From positions 1-51,869 of the forward strand of contig NW_024468304.1 in assembly GCF_002104995.1 (NCBI RefSeq): a DNA stretch of 51,869 nt, in the 5' to 3' direction. Source of the DNA: Linderina pennispora (lineage: Eukaryota > Kickxellomycota > Kickxellomycetes > Kickxellales > Kickxellaceae). The translations under genes and the position numbers were made by a program. Position 1 is the first letter of the stretch. Each line of letters begins with the position of its first letter. This document shows positions 1 through 10,977 of this stretch, piece after piece. The notes beneath the pieces are model-generated. The model had not been told where the DNA came from. It saw only the letters and a list, made by a program, of their open reading frames with translations, and did no database searches.

Positions 1-892
1 TCGCGTTTCGTTCGATACTGACGGGGGCCGATTTGAGGACAACACGAGAAATGCACTGGGTCCTCTACTCGCTGCGCAAGCCAGACAACACAGCAATACC
101 GTTCCGCGTCCACAAGCGTCTGGTTATGTCACCGATTGGCGAACCGCTGGAAACCGTCGAGTCTGTCCACGAGCTCATTGTTGTGCTAGGCGATGCGATG
201 CGCTGCCACACCGAGGTTCTGCAGCGGTGCAACATCCTCCACCGCGACATCTCAGACAACAATATCCTTGTCGTGCGTGAGGAGGGCAGACCAGTGCGTG
301 GGCTATTGGTAGATTTCGACAATTCTCTGGATATGGAAAAGGATAATGGCGAAACCCGTACTGTTCAGTCAGGATCTCATATCTATAGGAGCATCAGCAA
401 TCTGCTTGGATCTGAGTGGAACGGACAGAACTGGACGATTGGGAGTCACTTCTTTGCATGGTGTGTCTGTGCAGCAGTCGGTATTGGAGAGAGATATCAG
501 CGATCGCCGAGAAGATGAAGAAGTTGACCATTATAAAATGGCGTACAGAGATGCTGAAGGTGCTGGAATTATAAAAAGTCCTGTCTCTGCTGTGCTCAGG
601 ATTTTGAGCAGAGAATTGTTCGCAGGTTTAACCAGGCCCAGCCCGATATCGAATATTCGCAAAGGCTTGCAAGAGGCCTTACACAGGCTTGTTCAATAAC
701 CAAACTCTAAACAGCCCTCGGTACAAGGGAACAGGCTGTGTGACAATTGAAGGAGAGCCTGAGGGTGTTGATCCATTTGCAGAGCGGATAAGCATGAAGG
801 ACACGATTGTTTCGGACTTGCTTGACATCATGGAAAAAGCCTGGAGGGACTCGATGATGGTGGTTAAAGCACTGGCAGATTCAGATGCTTGA
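1..892 (+). pseudogene. FunK1-type protein kinase, partial decayed copy (left edge cut)
   Basis: This stretch aligns collinearly with the 3' part (about 4545-5427) of the intact FunK1 gene downstream. It keeps the catalytic loop HRDIS and the DFD motif (DFG equivalent), so it derives from a fungal FunK1 kinase. It cannot encode one protein. Two bases are missing near position 61 relative to the downstream copy, which moves the frame. The activation-loop region (about 325-380) is divergent, and another base is missing near 425, after which the reading moves frame again and a stop follows at 516-518. The last part re-opens at 689-892. The 5' half lies outside the window. The most likely explanation is a segmental or tandem duplicate of the neighbouring gene that has lost function. 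Confidence 0.8.
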
Positions 893-1426
893 GTTTTTCA
901 ATCATTTTCTATTAAATTGCATGTTTATTATCTTTCACACTACATTGAAACTCAGGTACTGAGACTAGAGTATAGTTAAAGCATGTGCTATTATCGCAGC
1001 TTACAGTAGTATATATCACATTGATGGTACACAATACCTCAAGCCGAGAGGTGGCTCGCTCACCTTGTTAGCTTAACCTTTGCTGACTTGAGTGTCAAGA
1101 GCAATGACTATTGTTGGAGAGAGTATGCGTAGCTCAAGTTTGTCGACTGCAGCCAATGTCTCGCTAGTAATAGTACAGCATTCCTCATCATCAGCCACAT
1201 TTCGGGTGACAGATGCCTAGCTGGATCAGATTCGATTTGCTCAAGCAGTATAAACAGCTTGATCTTAATGACAACAATGGTATAGCACCAAAGCAAAGAC
1301 CACACTGGTAGACACACCTGCTCAAAGAGCTTAGTTGAAGTGTAGACTGTTGACGGCCTCTTGATCTCGCTTATTTGACCTCCTAGTTTAACATTTTCTG
1401 CATTTTCCCTAATTTCTTCATTTGTA
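893..1426. other. gene-free spacer between the two FunK1 copies
   Basis: AT-rich sequence with no convincing reading frame. The long minus-strand frame that runs into it from 1875 lies opposite the exons of the FunK1 upstream modules and has no recognisable motif. Confidence 0.4.
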
Positions 1427-3103
1427 ATGAGCAGCAAGCAAATTCCCGCACAGCAACAGCAGGTACTCGAGGGGCACACTTGTGGCTCCATAGTCTGCAT
1501 CGGCACCAAGCGGCCGCTTTCGGACCCCGACCAGCCAGGCATCGACCTGCAAATATACCCACCCAAGAGGGTGTGCACTTCTCGTGTGAGTGACACCAGC
1601 AAAACGCTCAACCCCAGCACCAAGAGAAAGTTCACAGATGATGACAGTTCGCTCGATGATGATGACCGTCGCCTGCCAAAAAGACACGCACATATGGTGA
1701 CGCGGAAGGTATGTAGGACATTCGCATTGTTGGAGCAGTAGGTGTACTGACCCTCAGACACTAACCACACGATACATGACATTGTAGATGACTCGTTGGT
1801 GTTGCGTACCCGGATTATTGCCCGCAAAACTGACAGCCATTTACGCGCAAAGAAGCGCCAGGCCACAAGAAACAAGACTGTGGGCAGACGAGTAAGCGCT
1901 CACACCAAGCGGAGTATTCAGGCACTACTGGTGCATCCTATCGACATTCTGTCACAGACAAGCGCAGAGCAGGCTCAGACTTCAACTGGAGGTAAGTGTA
2001 TGCTAGTCGTAGTTGTACCTATACCAAGAACATCATACTAAAGTGAGCTGCTATTTATTTGTCACTGTAGTCGTACTGTCAGCAGCAAGAGTTCAGTCTG
2101 CTACTGAAGTGACTTCCAAGGCAGAATGCTCTATCACCAAGAGAAAGATTGCCGATGATGAGGATTCGTCTGATGAAGAGGACATCGCCTCCTAAAAAGG
2201 CACACACTTCAAGCGATATGGATGGTAAGACATTGTTGTCACTAGCATGGCATGTGCACTTTGCTTTTTAGATACTAATCACACAGTATAAAACGCAATA
2301 GGCGAATCGTTGGTGTTGCGTACTCGGATTGTTTCCCGGAAGGATGGCAGCCAAATGCGCGCAAAGAAGCGCCAGGCCACAAGAAAAAGGGTTGTGGACA
2401 GACGAGCAAGCGCCCCACACCAAAGCAGAGTATTCAGGCACTACTCTCACACCCTATCGACATGCCATCGCTGGCAAGCCCGGAGGCAGATTTCAGACTT
2501 AACTGGAGGTAAGCCTATGCTTGTGGTAAATGGAGTAACATCGATATCATTGCATTAAAATGAACCACCACCTATTTTCCATCGTAGTCGTACAATTAGC
2601 AACAGGAGCTCAGCCCGCTGCTCCAACGACTGATCAGCTGGTAAGCTCTGGCGTCAAGATGCGTCACACAGACAAGGATCTGGTGAAGAACAACAGGCCA
2701 TCGCCAGCAAAAAACGGCGCAGGCAACAGTTTCAAGTGAAGGTAAGGATATGGTGTGCATCACTAGTAGGAAGGGAAATGGTAGTGGTGGATAGTAATCG
2801 ATCTGTATATGGAAGTGTAGGCGAGTCTTCAATACCTAGCTCCCGATCATCTGCCAAAAAGGCTAGCAGCCAGTCGCGCAAAAGAAGCATTTAGCAGCCA
2901 AAACTAAAGGCCCTGACACGCAGCCCAGAATTTGCACCAGACAGAGTGCTCATGCACAAGTTTCAAGCTCAGGCAATAAATTGCTGTCGCCAATTAACTC
3001 ACCTACCTCAAGCCAACCAAAAGGTAAGCACATGGCTGTCGTCTTTGCAAGTACATGGCTGTCTACTATACGATGACCAGCTAACACTTATGAAACAATG
3101 TAG
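1427..3103 (+). CDS. upstream exon modules of the FunK1 gene (Lys/Arg- and Ser-rich, exon structure provisional)
   Basis: The region opens with ATG at 1427 and shows alternating coding-like stretches and short introns: a GTATGT donor at 1709 with acceptor AG at 1787; GTAAGT near 1992 with acceptor near 2070; GTAAGA near 2222 with acceptor near 2302; GTAAGC near 2508 with acceptor near 2587; and GTAAGC near 3025 with acceptor AG at 3102-3103. The last intron joins in frame (phase 1) to the large kinase exon. Exons are basic and Ser-rich, with KR clusters that look like nuclear localisation signals. The unit around 1788-2070 is repeated at 2303-2587, introns included. Single-base shifts break the frame at about 2180 and 2880, so either some exons are skipped or this 5' half is partly decayed. 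Confidence 0.4.
1788..2587 (+). repeat. tandem duplication of an exon-intron module (period about 515 bp)
   Basis: Sequence 1790-1950 is closely matched by 2303-2463 (shared core reading RAKKRQATR in both). The introns and following exon starts (about 2070-2090 and 2587-2607) also match, so a whole genomic segment was duplicated rather than a retrocopied exon. A third, more degenerate relative begins near 2820. Confidence 0.75.
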
Positions 3104-5427
3104 AATGGTCTCCAGAGTCCAGCGAGATTGGGACCGCTGCCAGGTTGAACGAGTCTTCCAGTTCCACAGTATCCTCAGCACCGAGTATGGCATCATATAC
3201 AGCAGAATCCTCACTCGATAGCAGGTGGTGTAGTGATGACGGCGACGACGAGACAGACACTGAGGCAGACATGTGGGTCAAGACGCGGCTCATCAGAGAT
3301 GCAGATGCAGTGCTCGACATCGCAAAACCGCGGAGTGCTGCCGGGAGAGTGCTTGTCAGCAACATTTCCAAGCACATCTCAGCTGAGCTAGAGCATCGGC
3401 TCAACACAGCTAGCACATACGCAATAGCTGACACCAGCAAAACCCAGTTGGCTTCGGAAGCGCCCATGCAAAACAACAACTATCGACAACTGCTGCTCTC
3501 CGACACAACATATACCATGGGCAAGGATGAGCACAGCGCAGCCATCGCCAATGCATTTGCAGGGTTTCAGGAGTGGATTGCACCCGAGTTGATACAGCAT
3601 CAGCCTATTGGAGCACCATCTACACCACCAGACAGTACCTGTGGTGACGATACGGACGATGCTAAACAGATACACACATCGGTGCAGTCATTCATTTATT
3701 TCGTCGCGCAGCAGATCGACAGTTTCATTAGCGCACTAGATGCAGACGCGCTTGGGGAACATCGCACATATCGCCGTCTTCTACCATGCATGAATCAAGA
3801 GTGCCATCCCAGCAATACAGGCAGCTCTCCAACCATCGAAGCAGGCATCACTACACAACACAGAGGCAGCAGTATCGAGCCGCTCAACAGCTTCTGCTAT
3901 GATGATGCATTCGCTGTCATCGAGGCACGACCAGGCAAAACTCGGCGCACCATTGACAAGGCATATGCGCAGCTGATGCAGAGCACACGCAGCATCTATA
4001 AGGCTCAGTTCGACCGGCGCTTTGCTTTTGGCTTGACCGTCTGCGACAATGAGGTGCGGGTGTGTCTATTTTCCAATGACGTGGTCTTCTCGTCCAGCGC
4101 TCTTGACATATCCACTGCATTTGGTCGCCAACAGTTCATCGAGCTGCTAGTTTACTGGTCTCTCTGCGATGAGGACCAGTTGGGATTCGACACGACAGTC
4201 TACTGGGACAAGGATAACAACTACGGGACCATCGAGTGTCCTGACATAGCAGACGAGTCATCGTGTTCTGCAGCCACAAAAATGTACTACTTTGACAAGG
4301 TGCTACCAGGAGCAGACAGCCTTTTCGGTCGGCACACGAGGTGCTTTTTGGTGACAGACGAGAGGCCTTCTGGCGACAAAATCAAGCCCAAGTTTGCTTT
4401 GAAGGACACATGGCCGGAGGCCACAGAGGACCCTGCCAGAGACAGACGAGACGAGGTGATGTTTATGCGCAGAATCACAGAGGAACTTGTGAACTCAGAT
4501 GTCGAGGACCTGGTCTATCCAAGGCTCGAAGCCGGTGGTCGTGTTTCGTTCGATACTGACGGGGGCCGATTTGAGGACAACACAAGAAATGCACTGGGCC
4601 CGCTCTACTCATTGCGCAAGCCAGACAATACAGCAATACCGTTCCGCGTCCACAAGCGTCTGGTTATGTCGCCGATTGGCGAACCGCTGGAAACAGTCGA
4701 GTCTGTCCATGAGCTTATTGTTGTGCTAGGCGATGCAATGCGCTGCCACTCAGAAGTGCTGCGACGGTGCAACATCCTTCACCGTGACATCTCAAACAAC
4801 AATATCCTTGTCGTGCGTGAGGAGGGCAGACCAGTGCGTGGGCTATTGGTGGATTTCGACTGCGCAGTGGATGTAAGTGAGCACCAGGCGCCGAACCCAG
4901 AGAATGTGGGGACATTCCCCTACAGGAGCATCAGCAATCTATTTGGATCAAATGTGGAGCGGACAGAGTTGGACGACTGGGAGTCGCTATTCTACCTACT
5001 ATGTCACTGCGCAACGGTTGGTATTGGAGAGAGATATCAGCGATCGCCAGAAGAGATGAAGAAGTTGTCCATTATAAAATGGCACATTTGGGATTCTGAA
5101 GGTGCTGGAGATATAAAAAGAGTTCATCTCTGTTGTGTCCAGGATTTTGAGCAGAGGATTGTTCGCAGGTTCAACCAAGCCCAGCCCGATATCGAGTATT
5201 TGCAAAGGCTTGCAAGAGGACTGTACATGGGCTTGTTCGATAACCGAGCTCTAAAAAATCCTCGGTATTGGGGGACGTTCACACGAAGTATTGGAAGAAT
5301 GTCTGAACCCACTATCCCTTCCAAGGAGCGGGTGAAGATAAAGAATAGTGTTGCTGATACCCTGCTGACGACGATGAGTGCTGCCTATCTAAAATCAGCT
5401 AGTATCCTTTCCGCATCTATGCAATAA
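3104..5427 (+). CDS. FunK1-type fungal protein kinase
   Basis: The frame is continuous from the acceptor at 3103 to a stop at 5425-5427. If translation started inside this exon, the first ATG is at 3187 (746 aa), but upstream exons join in frame and probably supply the true start. The kinase half contains the beta-3 lysine in FALKDTW (about 4400), the catalytic HRDIS at 4780-4794 followed by NNN, the DFD at about 4855, and DDWESLFYLLC, which matches the F-helix region of FunK1 kinases. FunK1 is a kinase family expanded in fungi, often near transposons and of unknown substrate. The N-terminal 300 residues are acidic and Ser/Thr-rich. A decayed duplicate of the kinase half lies 4.5 kb upstream at the window edge. 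The family call is firm; the role is not known. Confidence 0.85.
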
Positions 5428-5924
5428 ATGTTTTATTGCCGTCACTTATCGACGCTGTCTGCTACAATGCGTGTCTGTTGCTCTAAGGGCTGTAGCCGTT
5501 AGGTGCAGCGGGCCACATGATGACGAGCACCTGGCGCATATGGAAGCAATGGAGTTTTATGACTAATTTTGCTTTGTATTCTGGGGAAATCTCCGCCATA
5601 ACGGCATCACATTTGCCTGGGGGTATACTCGCCGATCGCCCCAGCCTGGAAGCTGCAGAAGCCTTATCGATCTTTTGCCGTACTCTTGGCAAGCCCGTCA
5701 CTCTCTGCCCCATGTTGCTTGGAGGGATTAGGTGCGCGGCTTGCGGGAGAGTTAGCCCGGGAATCGACCAGTCGATAAGGACACGGGTTTTTGGTCAATG
5801 CGGCTAGAGCATACCCAACAATGCCACATGCCAAGGGAGTGTCGCGCTTCTACCAAAGCTGGACGTGACAACAGGTCGTGCGGCAACATCAATTTATTTA
5901 AAAACATCTGAGGACTGAGTTTGG
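5428..5924. other. spacer with no supported gene
   Basis: Short frames exist on both strands (5517-5807 plus, 5483-5713 minus), but neither shows a motif, a start context or homology to anything else in the window. It is probably the joint 3' flank of the convergent genes on either side. Confidence 0.35.
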
Positions 5925-6911
5925 TTAGGCGGAAGTGGTCGGCAAGCGGCACATGGCCCTAGCCAGGCCGCCTTGGGTAATGTTGAAGATCCCTTCTTTC
6001 ACCAGGGCTTCAACAATCACTTGTTGCTGGGCCACGGTGCAGATGCTCGAAAAGATGTTGACCTCGGAGCAAACGTTTCCATACTTCATTTTGCGAAGCT
6101 TGAAGATGCTGTTGCAGTCGACGAAGCCGGCGACCTCATTCCTTTCTTTGATGATCGTGCCAATTGCAGCAGCACGCCTGAATGCAGCACGAGCCTTTTT
6201 CGTAAAGCCGTCCCAGCTATCAACAAAATTGGCCTCATTGGACAAAAAGTACCTGAGCAGAGGAGGTGAATGTGAAAGCAAAAACGTGTGCTTGGCAGTG
6301 TTGTCCGCATGAGGGTCCTTCAAGCCTGAAGCAATAAACTCATTGATGTAGCCATCCGGGCTGTGGGCAAACTTGACTAGGTCGAAATCTACACTAGGCT
6401 GGATACTCTTCACGGTGTTCACAGCTGGCACGTTCGTGTGCGGTAAAGCACACAGGGCAGCTTGGACCTGTGACTCATCCTTCTCAACCGGATACTCACC
6501 GTTCAAAACCGATGTGTACAGGGCGATAGCCTCGTCGAGGTATGGAACAACTTTCTCAGTCAGTCCAGCTACTGAGGCAACAGCCAAATGATGCTGAGAT
6601 ATCTGCTCCTGCATGCGGTTGATGTTCTCCGGCGTTAGCGGCGTTACCACTTGCTCTGAAATGAGCTTACTGACCAGCTCGCCTTGTGCGAGACTCAGCT
6701 CGGTCTTGCAGGCACCGTCGAATGAGGCCCTCATTTCTTGCAGGAGCTCAAGGAAGCGGCTGGCGTGGCCAGAATTGACAGGCGCAACCAGGGCTGGCGG
6801 CTGAGGAGGGCTGACATGGACAATGTCGTCGATATCATTGGCAATGTCGAGAGGGCCATCGACGTGAAGAGGGGAGGGGGAGGGGAATACATCTATGGAA
6901 AACACCACCAT
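5925..6911 (-). CDS. conserved-looking protein of unknown function (328 aa)
   Basis: An uninterrupted frame runs from ATG at 6909-6911 (protein begins MVVFSIDVFPSP) to a TAA at 5925. An upstream TTG could extend it by 8 residues, but the ATG is preferred. A TATAAATA box on the same strand at 7026-7033, about 115 bp upstream, supports a real promoter. There is no signal peptide or membrane segment. The N-terminal 45 residues are Pro/Asp-rich. The rest looks mostly helical, with a central hydrophobic helical part and the tract ARAAFRRAAAIGTI near residue 240. I do not recognise the family. Composition resembles its housekeeping neighbours, so it is probably a genuine expressed gene. Confidence 0.7.
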   Translation of the reverse strand: MVVFSIDVFPSPSPLHVDGPLDIANDIDDIVHVSPPQPPALVAPVNSGHASRFLELLQEMRASFDGACKTELSLAQGELVSKLISEQVVTPLTPENINRMQEQISQHHLAVASVAGLTEKVVPYLDEAIALYTSVLNGEYPVEKDESQVQAALCALPHTNVPAVNTVKSIQPSVDFDLVKFAHSPDGYINEFIASGLKDPHADNTAKHTFLLSHSPPLLRYFLSNEANFVDSWDGFTKKARAAFRRAAAIGTIIKERNEVAGFVDCNSIFKLRKMKYGNVCSEVNIFSSICTVAQQQVIVEALVKEGIFNITQGGLARAMCRLPTTSA

Positions 6912-7025
6912 TTTCAATGACGAGTACCTGCACAAAAAGAACGAGTAGACGGTGGGAGGAAAGTTTGCTGTTTGTGCTGAACGCTGAGAAATGAAGGGCT
7001 GGTCTTCGGGCGAGGCGGCTGTCGC

Positions 7026-7033
7026 TATTTATA
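7026..7033 (-). promoter_or_regulatory. TATA box for the 328-aa gene
   Basis: TATAAATA read on the minus strand, about 115 bp upstream of the ATG at 6911. Confidence 0.5.
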
Positions 7034-7257
7034 GTCTTCACACAGCGTTTAGATGAAGCGGCCCAGGTGCAGGAGAGGCTGGCGAACATGCCTTACCGGC
7101 GATGCAAAAATAACTGCTGTGCCAGAAAAATGATTCGGTTGAGATGTACTATGTACACTCCTACCTTCATTGTACAAGTAGACCAGCCTCTGAAGTTGGT
7201 GTATCAACAGAGATTGATATACGCCGTTCAATGGCATCTTGCACAAGCTGTATTCGT

Positions 7258-7473
7258 CTAGGGAACCTGAACAAAAGCCCCACGTGTTGAACACGATGAA
7301 GCTGATTTTCGGAAACGCTGACGAGTGATCCTCTCTGGCGCTTGTGATGAGGCCCTATACATTAGCCTCCATGGTGGCATCAAGGACCATTGCTTCTGGT
7401 GCGCAGCAACTGCACTGATGGCCATATACACAGCGATCACAAATATGGTTATGTTGAACTTGAGCATCAGCAT
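7258..7473 (-). CDS. possible small secreted protein (71 aa)
   Basis: The frame starts with two closely spaced methionines and a typical signal peptide (hydrophobic core FNITIFVIAVYMAISAVAA, likely cleavage after AVAA). The mature part is short and basic. A neighbouring frame on the same strand, 7049-7294, overlaps its end and reads coding-like (DEYSLCKMPLNGVYQ), so this may be two pieces of one decayed or spliced gene. No family is recognised. Confidence 0.25.
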   Translation of the reverse strand: MLMLKFNITIFVIAVYMAISAVAAHQKQWSLMPPWRLMYRASSQAPERITRQRFRKSASSCSTRGAFVQVP

Positions 7474-7606
7474 GTATTAATACATGACTGCATACTTAGC
7501 ATATTCAAGTGAATGTCGGAGGGGGGGGGGTCAAAAGAAACATGTTGTCAATATAAAATAGCGAGAGAGAAAAATGAGAAGATTGTGTTGGTCTGTGTTT
7601 TTGTGT

Positions 7607-8377
7607 TTAGATGGCGGCAGCAGCAGGCTTCTCGGTCTCCTTCATATAGGTGTCGAGGTCGGCGTCAAGCGACTCCTTGGTGGCATCTGGGCGCTTCTCG
7701 CGGTCGCCGCCACGACCGCCCTTGTGGCCGCCACGGCGACCCTTGCCTCCGTTTGCGGGACCGTTCTGCTGCTTCTGCCGTCCGGCGCCATTGGCTCTGC
7801 CACCGCTCCTCGGCGCCTTGCCGCCAGCCGGCGATCCCTGCATCACAGCGCCAGGCATCATGGTGGGCATCATCATCGGCACGGCCATCGGGTTGTAGGC
7901 GACCTCGATCTTCATGGTGCGGCCGTCGAGCGTCACGCCATGGTAGCGCTCGACTGCCAGGGCCGCGTGCGCCGGCGACCGGAAGATGACCTCGCCGCTG
8001 CCCTTCGACCGGCCATTGGGGCCAAAATTCAGCGTGGCACGCTTGACTGGGCCAACCTGGGTGAACAGCTCGCGCAGGTCCGCCTCGGTCACGCCATAGT
8101 CCAGGTTGCCAATCAGGATCTTGCCGCCCTGGCTCTGCTGCTGGGTGTTGGCAGCAAGGAATGCAGCCTGGTTCATCATCATTGTCTGCGCCGCCAGTGT
8201 CTGTTGCTGCTGCTGCTGCTTCTGTCCGCGCTTCTGGACTCCGCCGTCGCGGCGGGCGTAGGGCGAGCTGCGGTTCGACTGGTGGCCGCTGCTGTTGTTG
8301 CTGCGACGTCCACCGCCGTTGCGGCGGGGGGCCTCCGAGATGATCTCATCGAGCGACTTGTCGAGGTTGGCGGACAT
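7607..8377 (-). CDS. ALYREF/Yra1/Mlo3-type mRNA export adaptor, RRM protein (256 aa)
   Basis: The chosen start is the ATG at 8375-8377 (MSANLDKSLDEIIS), because this is the conserved N-terminal UAP56/Sub2-binding motif of REF proteins; the 46 residues in frame above it look like 5' UTR. A single RRM spans about residues 86-161, with RNP2 ILIGNLDY and RNP1 KGSGEVIF. It is flanked by Arg/Gly-rich arms, a poly-Gln tract (54-59) and a Met-rich stretch. The C-terminus carries a second REF-type motif, LDADLDTYMKE. The family couples transcription and splicing to mRNA export by handing mRNP from the Sub2/UAP56 helicase (TREX complex) to the Mex67/NXF1 receptor in the nucleus. Length and domain order are normal for the family. 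Confidence 0.92.
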   Translation of the reverse strand: MSANLDKSLDEIISEAPRRNGGGRRSNNSSGHQSNRSSPYARRDGGVQKRGQKQQQQQQTLAAQTMMMNQAAFLAANTQQQSQGGKILIGNLDYGVTEADLRELFTQVGPVKRATLNFGPNGRSKGSGEVIFRSPAHAALAVERYHGVTLDGRTMKIEVAYNPMAVPMMMPTMMPGAVMQGSPAGGKAPRSGGRANGAGRQKQQNGPANGGKGRRGGHKGGRGGDREKRPDATKESLDADLDTYMKETEKPAAAAI

Positions 8378-9943
8378 GATCTGACGTGTTGGTAGACGGT
8401 CTATGTTCCACACAAGGTAGAATCCGATGTATGTGTGTGAATGGGAGAAGTAATTCAGCGAGAAGTGTGAGGGAGTAAGATGACAGTGGTTAGAAGCATG
8501 TGTTAGCATGAGCAACGCGAGAGCTGGAGATAGAGGAAGAAATCAGACAATAGTTGCAAAACACGAGCGGTCCTTTCGAAATAAGCACTTGCGGACGACA
8601 GTTGAGCACGGTGGCTCCGAGTAAACACGCGAATGAGCCAGAGGTGGCTAGTCGGCAGCAGGCTGAGGGGGCGATGAACGGGGGATGCTCTTGTTGGCCC
8701 TGGTTTTCTCAGCAGGCGAAAGCGAGACAAGCTCCAGTCCGCGATCCAGTCTGCAGAACCAGCCAAAGGGGCCGAGCAAAAACGCCCAGTGCTGCTACGT
8801 AGAGCATAGGACAGGGTCAAGCCGAGGGTCTGCGTAGGCTCTACCAAGTAGCCCGCCACTAGGCACATTCTCGCTGCAACTACGCTTCAGAGCCTCCACT
8901 GGCGTCCGCATCCCCCTCGCCCCAATCGCGCCCCTCTGCAGCTGATCCGCGCCAGGAGCTTGCGTGCGTAACCGGCGAACTGCGGCCAGCAGAGCAAAGA
9001 AAAGCGCTAGCGCTCTCAAGAGCAGCCACACTGCCCACGCTTTCATTCTTCGCTATGTACTGCCAGTTACGCCCGCACGTGTGCCCGCCAGCCCCCGCCT
9101 CAAAGCACGGTCACCACTGCTGCTCTCGACCGACGCAGAGGGAAGGGGCTATCTCCAGACAGGAGAACGCATCGTCCACCAGCCGTGCAACGAGTGAAAA
9201 CGCGTGCGCGCGGGACAAAATAAAGCGACAGGACAAAGATACCCAGGCTTTCACAAGCCTGAATAGCGGCTTGCTTGGACTCAAAGACCACACATTGCAC
9301 TGTCTTGAAAGAATAAGGACAGAACACCGGGCGACAAGTACCTTAAAGCGAGCAGGAAAGAAGATAATTGAGAACGACAAGCAGAGATTGTCGAATGGGC
9401 GCTGGTAGAATAAAAAAGAGTACAGAGAAATGGCTAGAGAAGAAAAATTGGGAGGCAGAGTGTTTCAGGCTCGCAAGAAAAAGTGGCACAACGGAGCTGG
9501 CCAACAGCACATCCAATCACGATCGGCGAGCCCAGATGCGACCGATTGCGGCTTGCAGAGCTTGGCACACTGGGCTTCAGAACCACTGTCCATGCCATGG
9601 TTCGGATTCCATGACTGCTGAGTATCGGTAAGCGCATCGTCTGGGCAATAGTGGACAAGATGAGCGGACTAATACGGTATATCTTCATTTATGAGTTGGA
9701 AGCTGCAAGCATGGTAATAATAGAGGCTAATGATGCCACATACTAGGCAGCGAGCATGCCAGATATTTGGAACGATTGTAGCAGGCACATAGCCACAATG
9801 TAGTAATGTCTCAGCTGGTTTGAGTACTGGCCATAACACTGCCCACTGAACCGCAAGGATTTTCAATTGACAGCATCTTTGCGGCCAGAAAGCGACATGG
9901 TATTTGTACTTTTCAGGTTCGGCTTACACACAAGTCCTTAAAC
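8378..9943. other. long spacer with no supported gene
   Basis: Upstream region of the ALYREF gene and beyond. It contains only short frames with no motifs, RNA genes or clear repeats. Confidence 0.35.
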
Positions 9944-10488
9944 ATGAACAGACTCGCAGCTGCACAATGCCTACCCGAGTTAGTCATTACGCGGATCATA
10001 TCTTGTCTCCTGCAAACCTTGGCCAAATCTCCTCCTCGCTACATGATTGTCAGCAGTCTAGGGTATGCGAAATGCCCATCACTTCTGCCCCTTCTACAGG
10101 TGCCCCAGACCTGAAGGAACGTAGCCGCTAAGGAGTTCTACAAACATGCAAGTATATTCCTTGGCCTGAAATTGGACCTTCGCGCAATTTGCCTCCAGAC
10201 ACCAAACCATTAAGCTGGCAGCCGAGGAAAGCGTTCTGCGCTTTGTTAAGCAGGCAACCGTCCGTGTCAGATTCGATTGTATCTTTGATGGTCGGGCTGC
10301 TGACCTGCTCTGCAGCCTCCTGTTCAGCAGCATTACATTTCCAAATGTCAACCAGATATCGATTCAGGTGAAGAGATGCAGCCACCTTACCCCGTATGGG
10401 TCCGAGGGGGCTCTACTATTCTGTAAGCGCGTCATGGAGATCTTCTCCTACGCAGTTCCCGACAGACAGGATGAGCTCACGCTTTGAG
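9944..10488 (+). pseudogene. decayed F-box/LRR-like gene
   Basis: The sequence begins ATG at 9944 and reads an F-box-like start (CLPELVITRIISCLL), then a stop where the family normally has a CR-x-W-R motif (10112-10114, TGA before RNVAAKEFYKHA). A frame change at about 10205 continues with LRR-like sequence (FDCIFDGRAADLLCSLLFS and SITFPNVNQISIQV) up to a TGA near 10486. This order (F-box-like helix, W-R-x-A-A-x-x-F-Y, beta/leucine-rich segments) matches the better preserved pseudogene at 33511-35106. Weaker debris may continue to about 10860. Confidence 0.55.
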
Positions 10489-10977
10489 TTGATGCCCGCA
10501 CCTCAACCAGGTCGATATACACTGCAAATATCAAATCAACACATTACCTTACAATACATACGGTTGTAGTGGCTGGACGCTTGGTCACATTGAATCTGCT
10601 GCCCCATTGCAAGCAGTCAGTCAGTGTGTATCGCATGCAGAGTTGCCCCATCTGGAACGCCACCGCATCTTCGGTACTCAGATGTTCTAGCTTGACTCAG
10701 TCCATTTTCCAAAGTTTCCGAATTCAACTGCCAACTGAGCAGTGATAAGATCCAGGTGATGCTAATCATAGCAAGCGGGTGTAGTTCTTGCACATCCTGA
10801 CAAGTCGAGTCCAGCAGACGAAGTCAGCTACTTATCAGGCACAACCCCCAAATAAGAAAAAAACGGAGAACAAACCGGCATGAAAGCCTTGGGTACAGCG
10901 TAAACTGCTCGTCTTCCCCTATCGTTTGCCTTCTACTTCCTCACCACTCCAGCTTTATTGTCCTTCTCATAGTAATT

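Noticed and set aside
1108-1875. 255-codon minus-strand frame
   Set aside because: Cys/Leu-rich without recognisable family and antisense to the duplicated FunK1 modules, which have splice signals on plus.
7518-7530. poly-G run
   Set aside because: A simple homopolymer in a spacer; no evidence of function.
7574-8395. 273-codon plus-strand frame
   Set aside because: Antisense to the ALYREF gene; Leu/Val/Ala-rich translation produced by the opposite-strand Gln and Arg/Gly codons.
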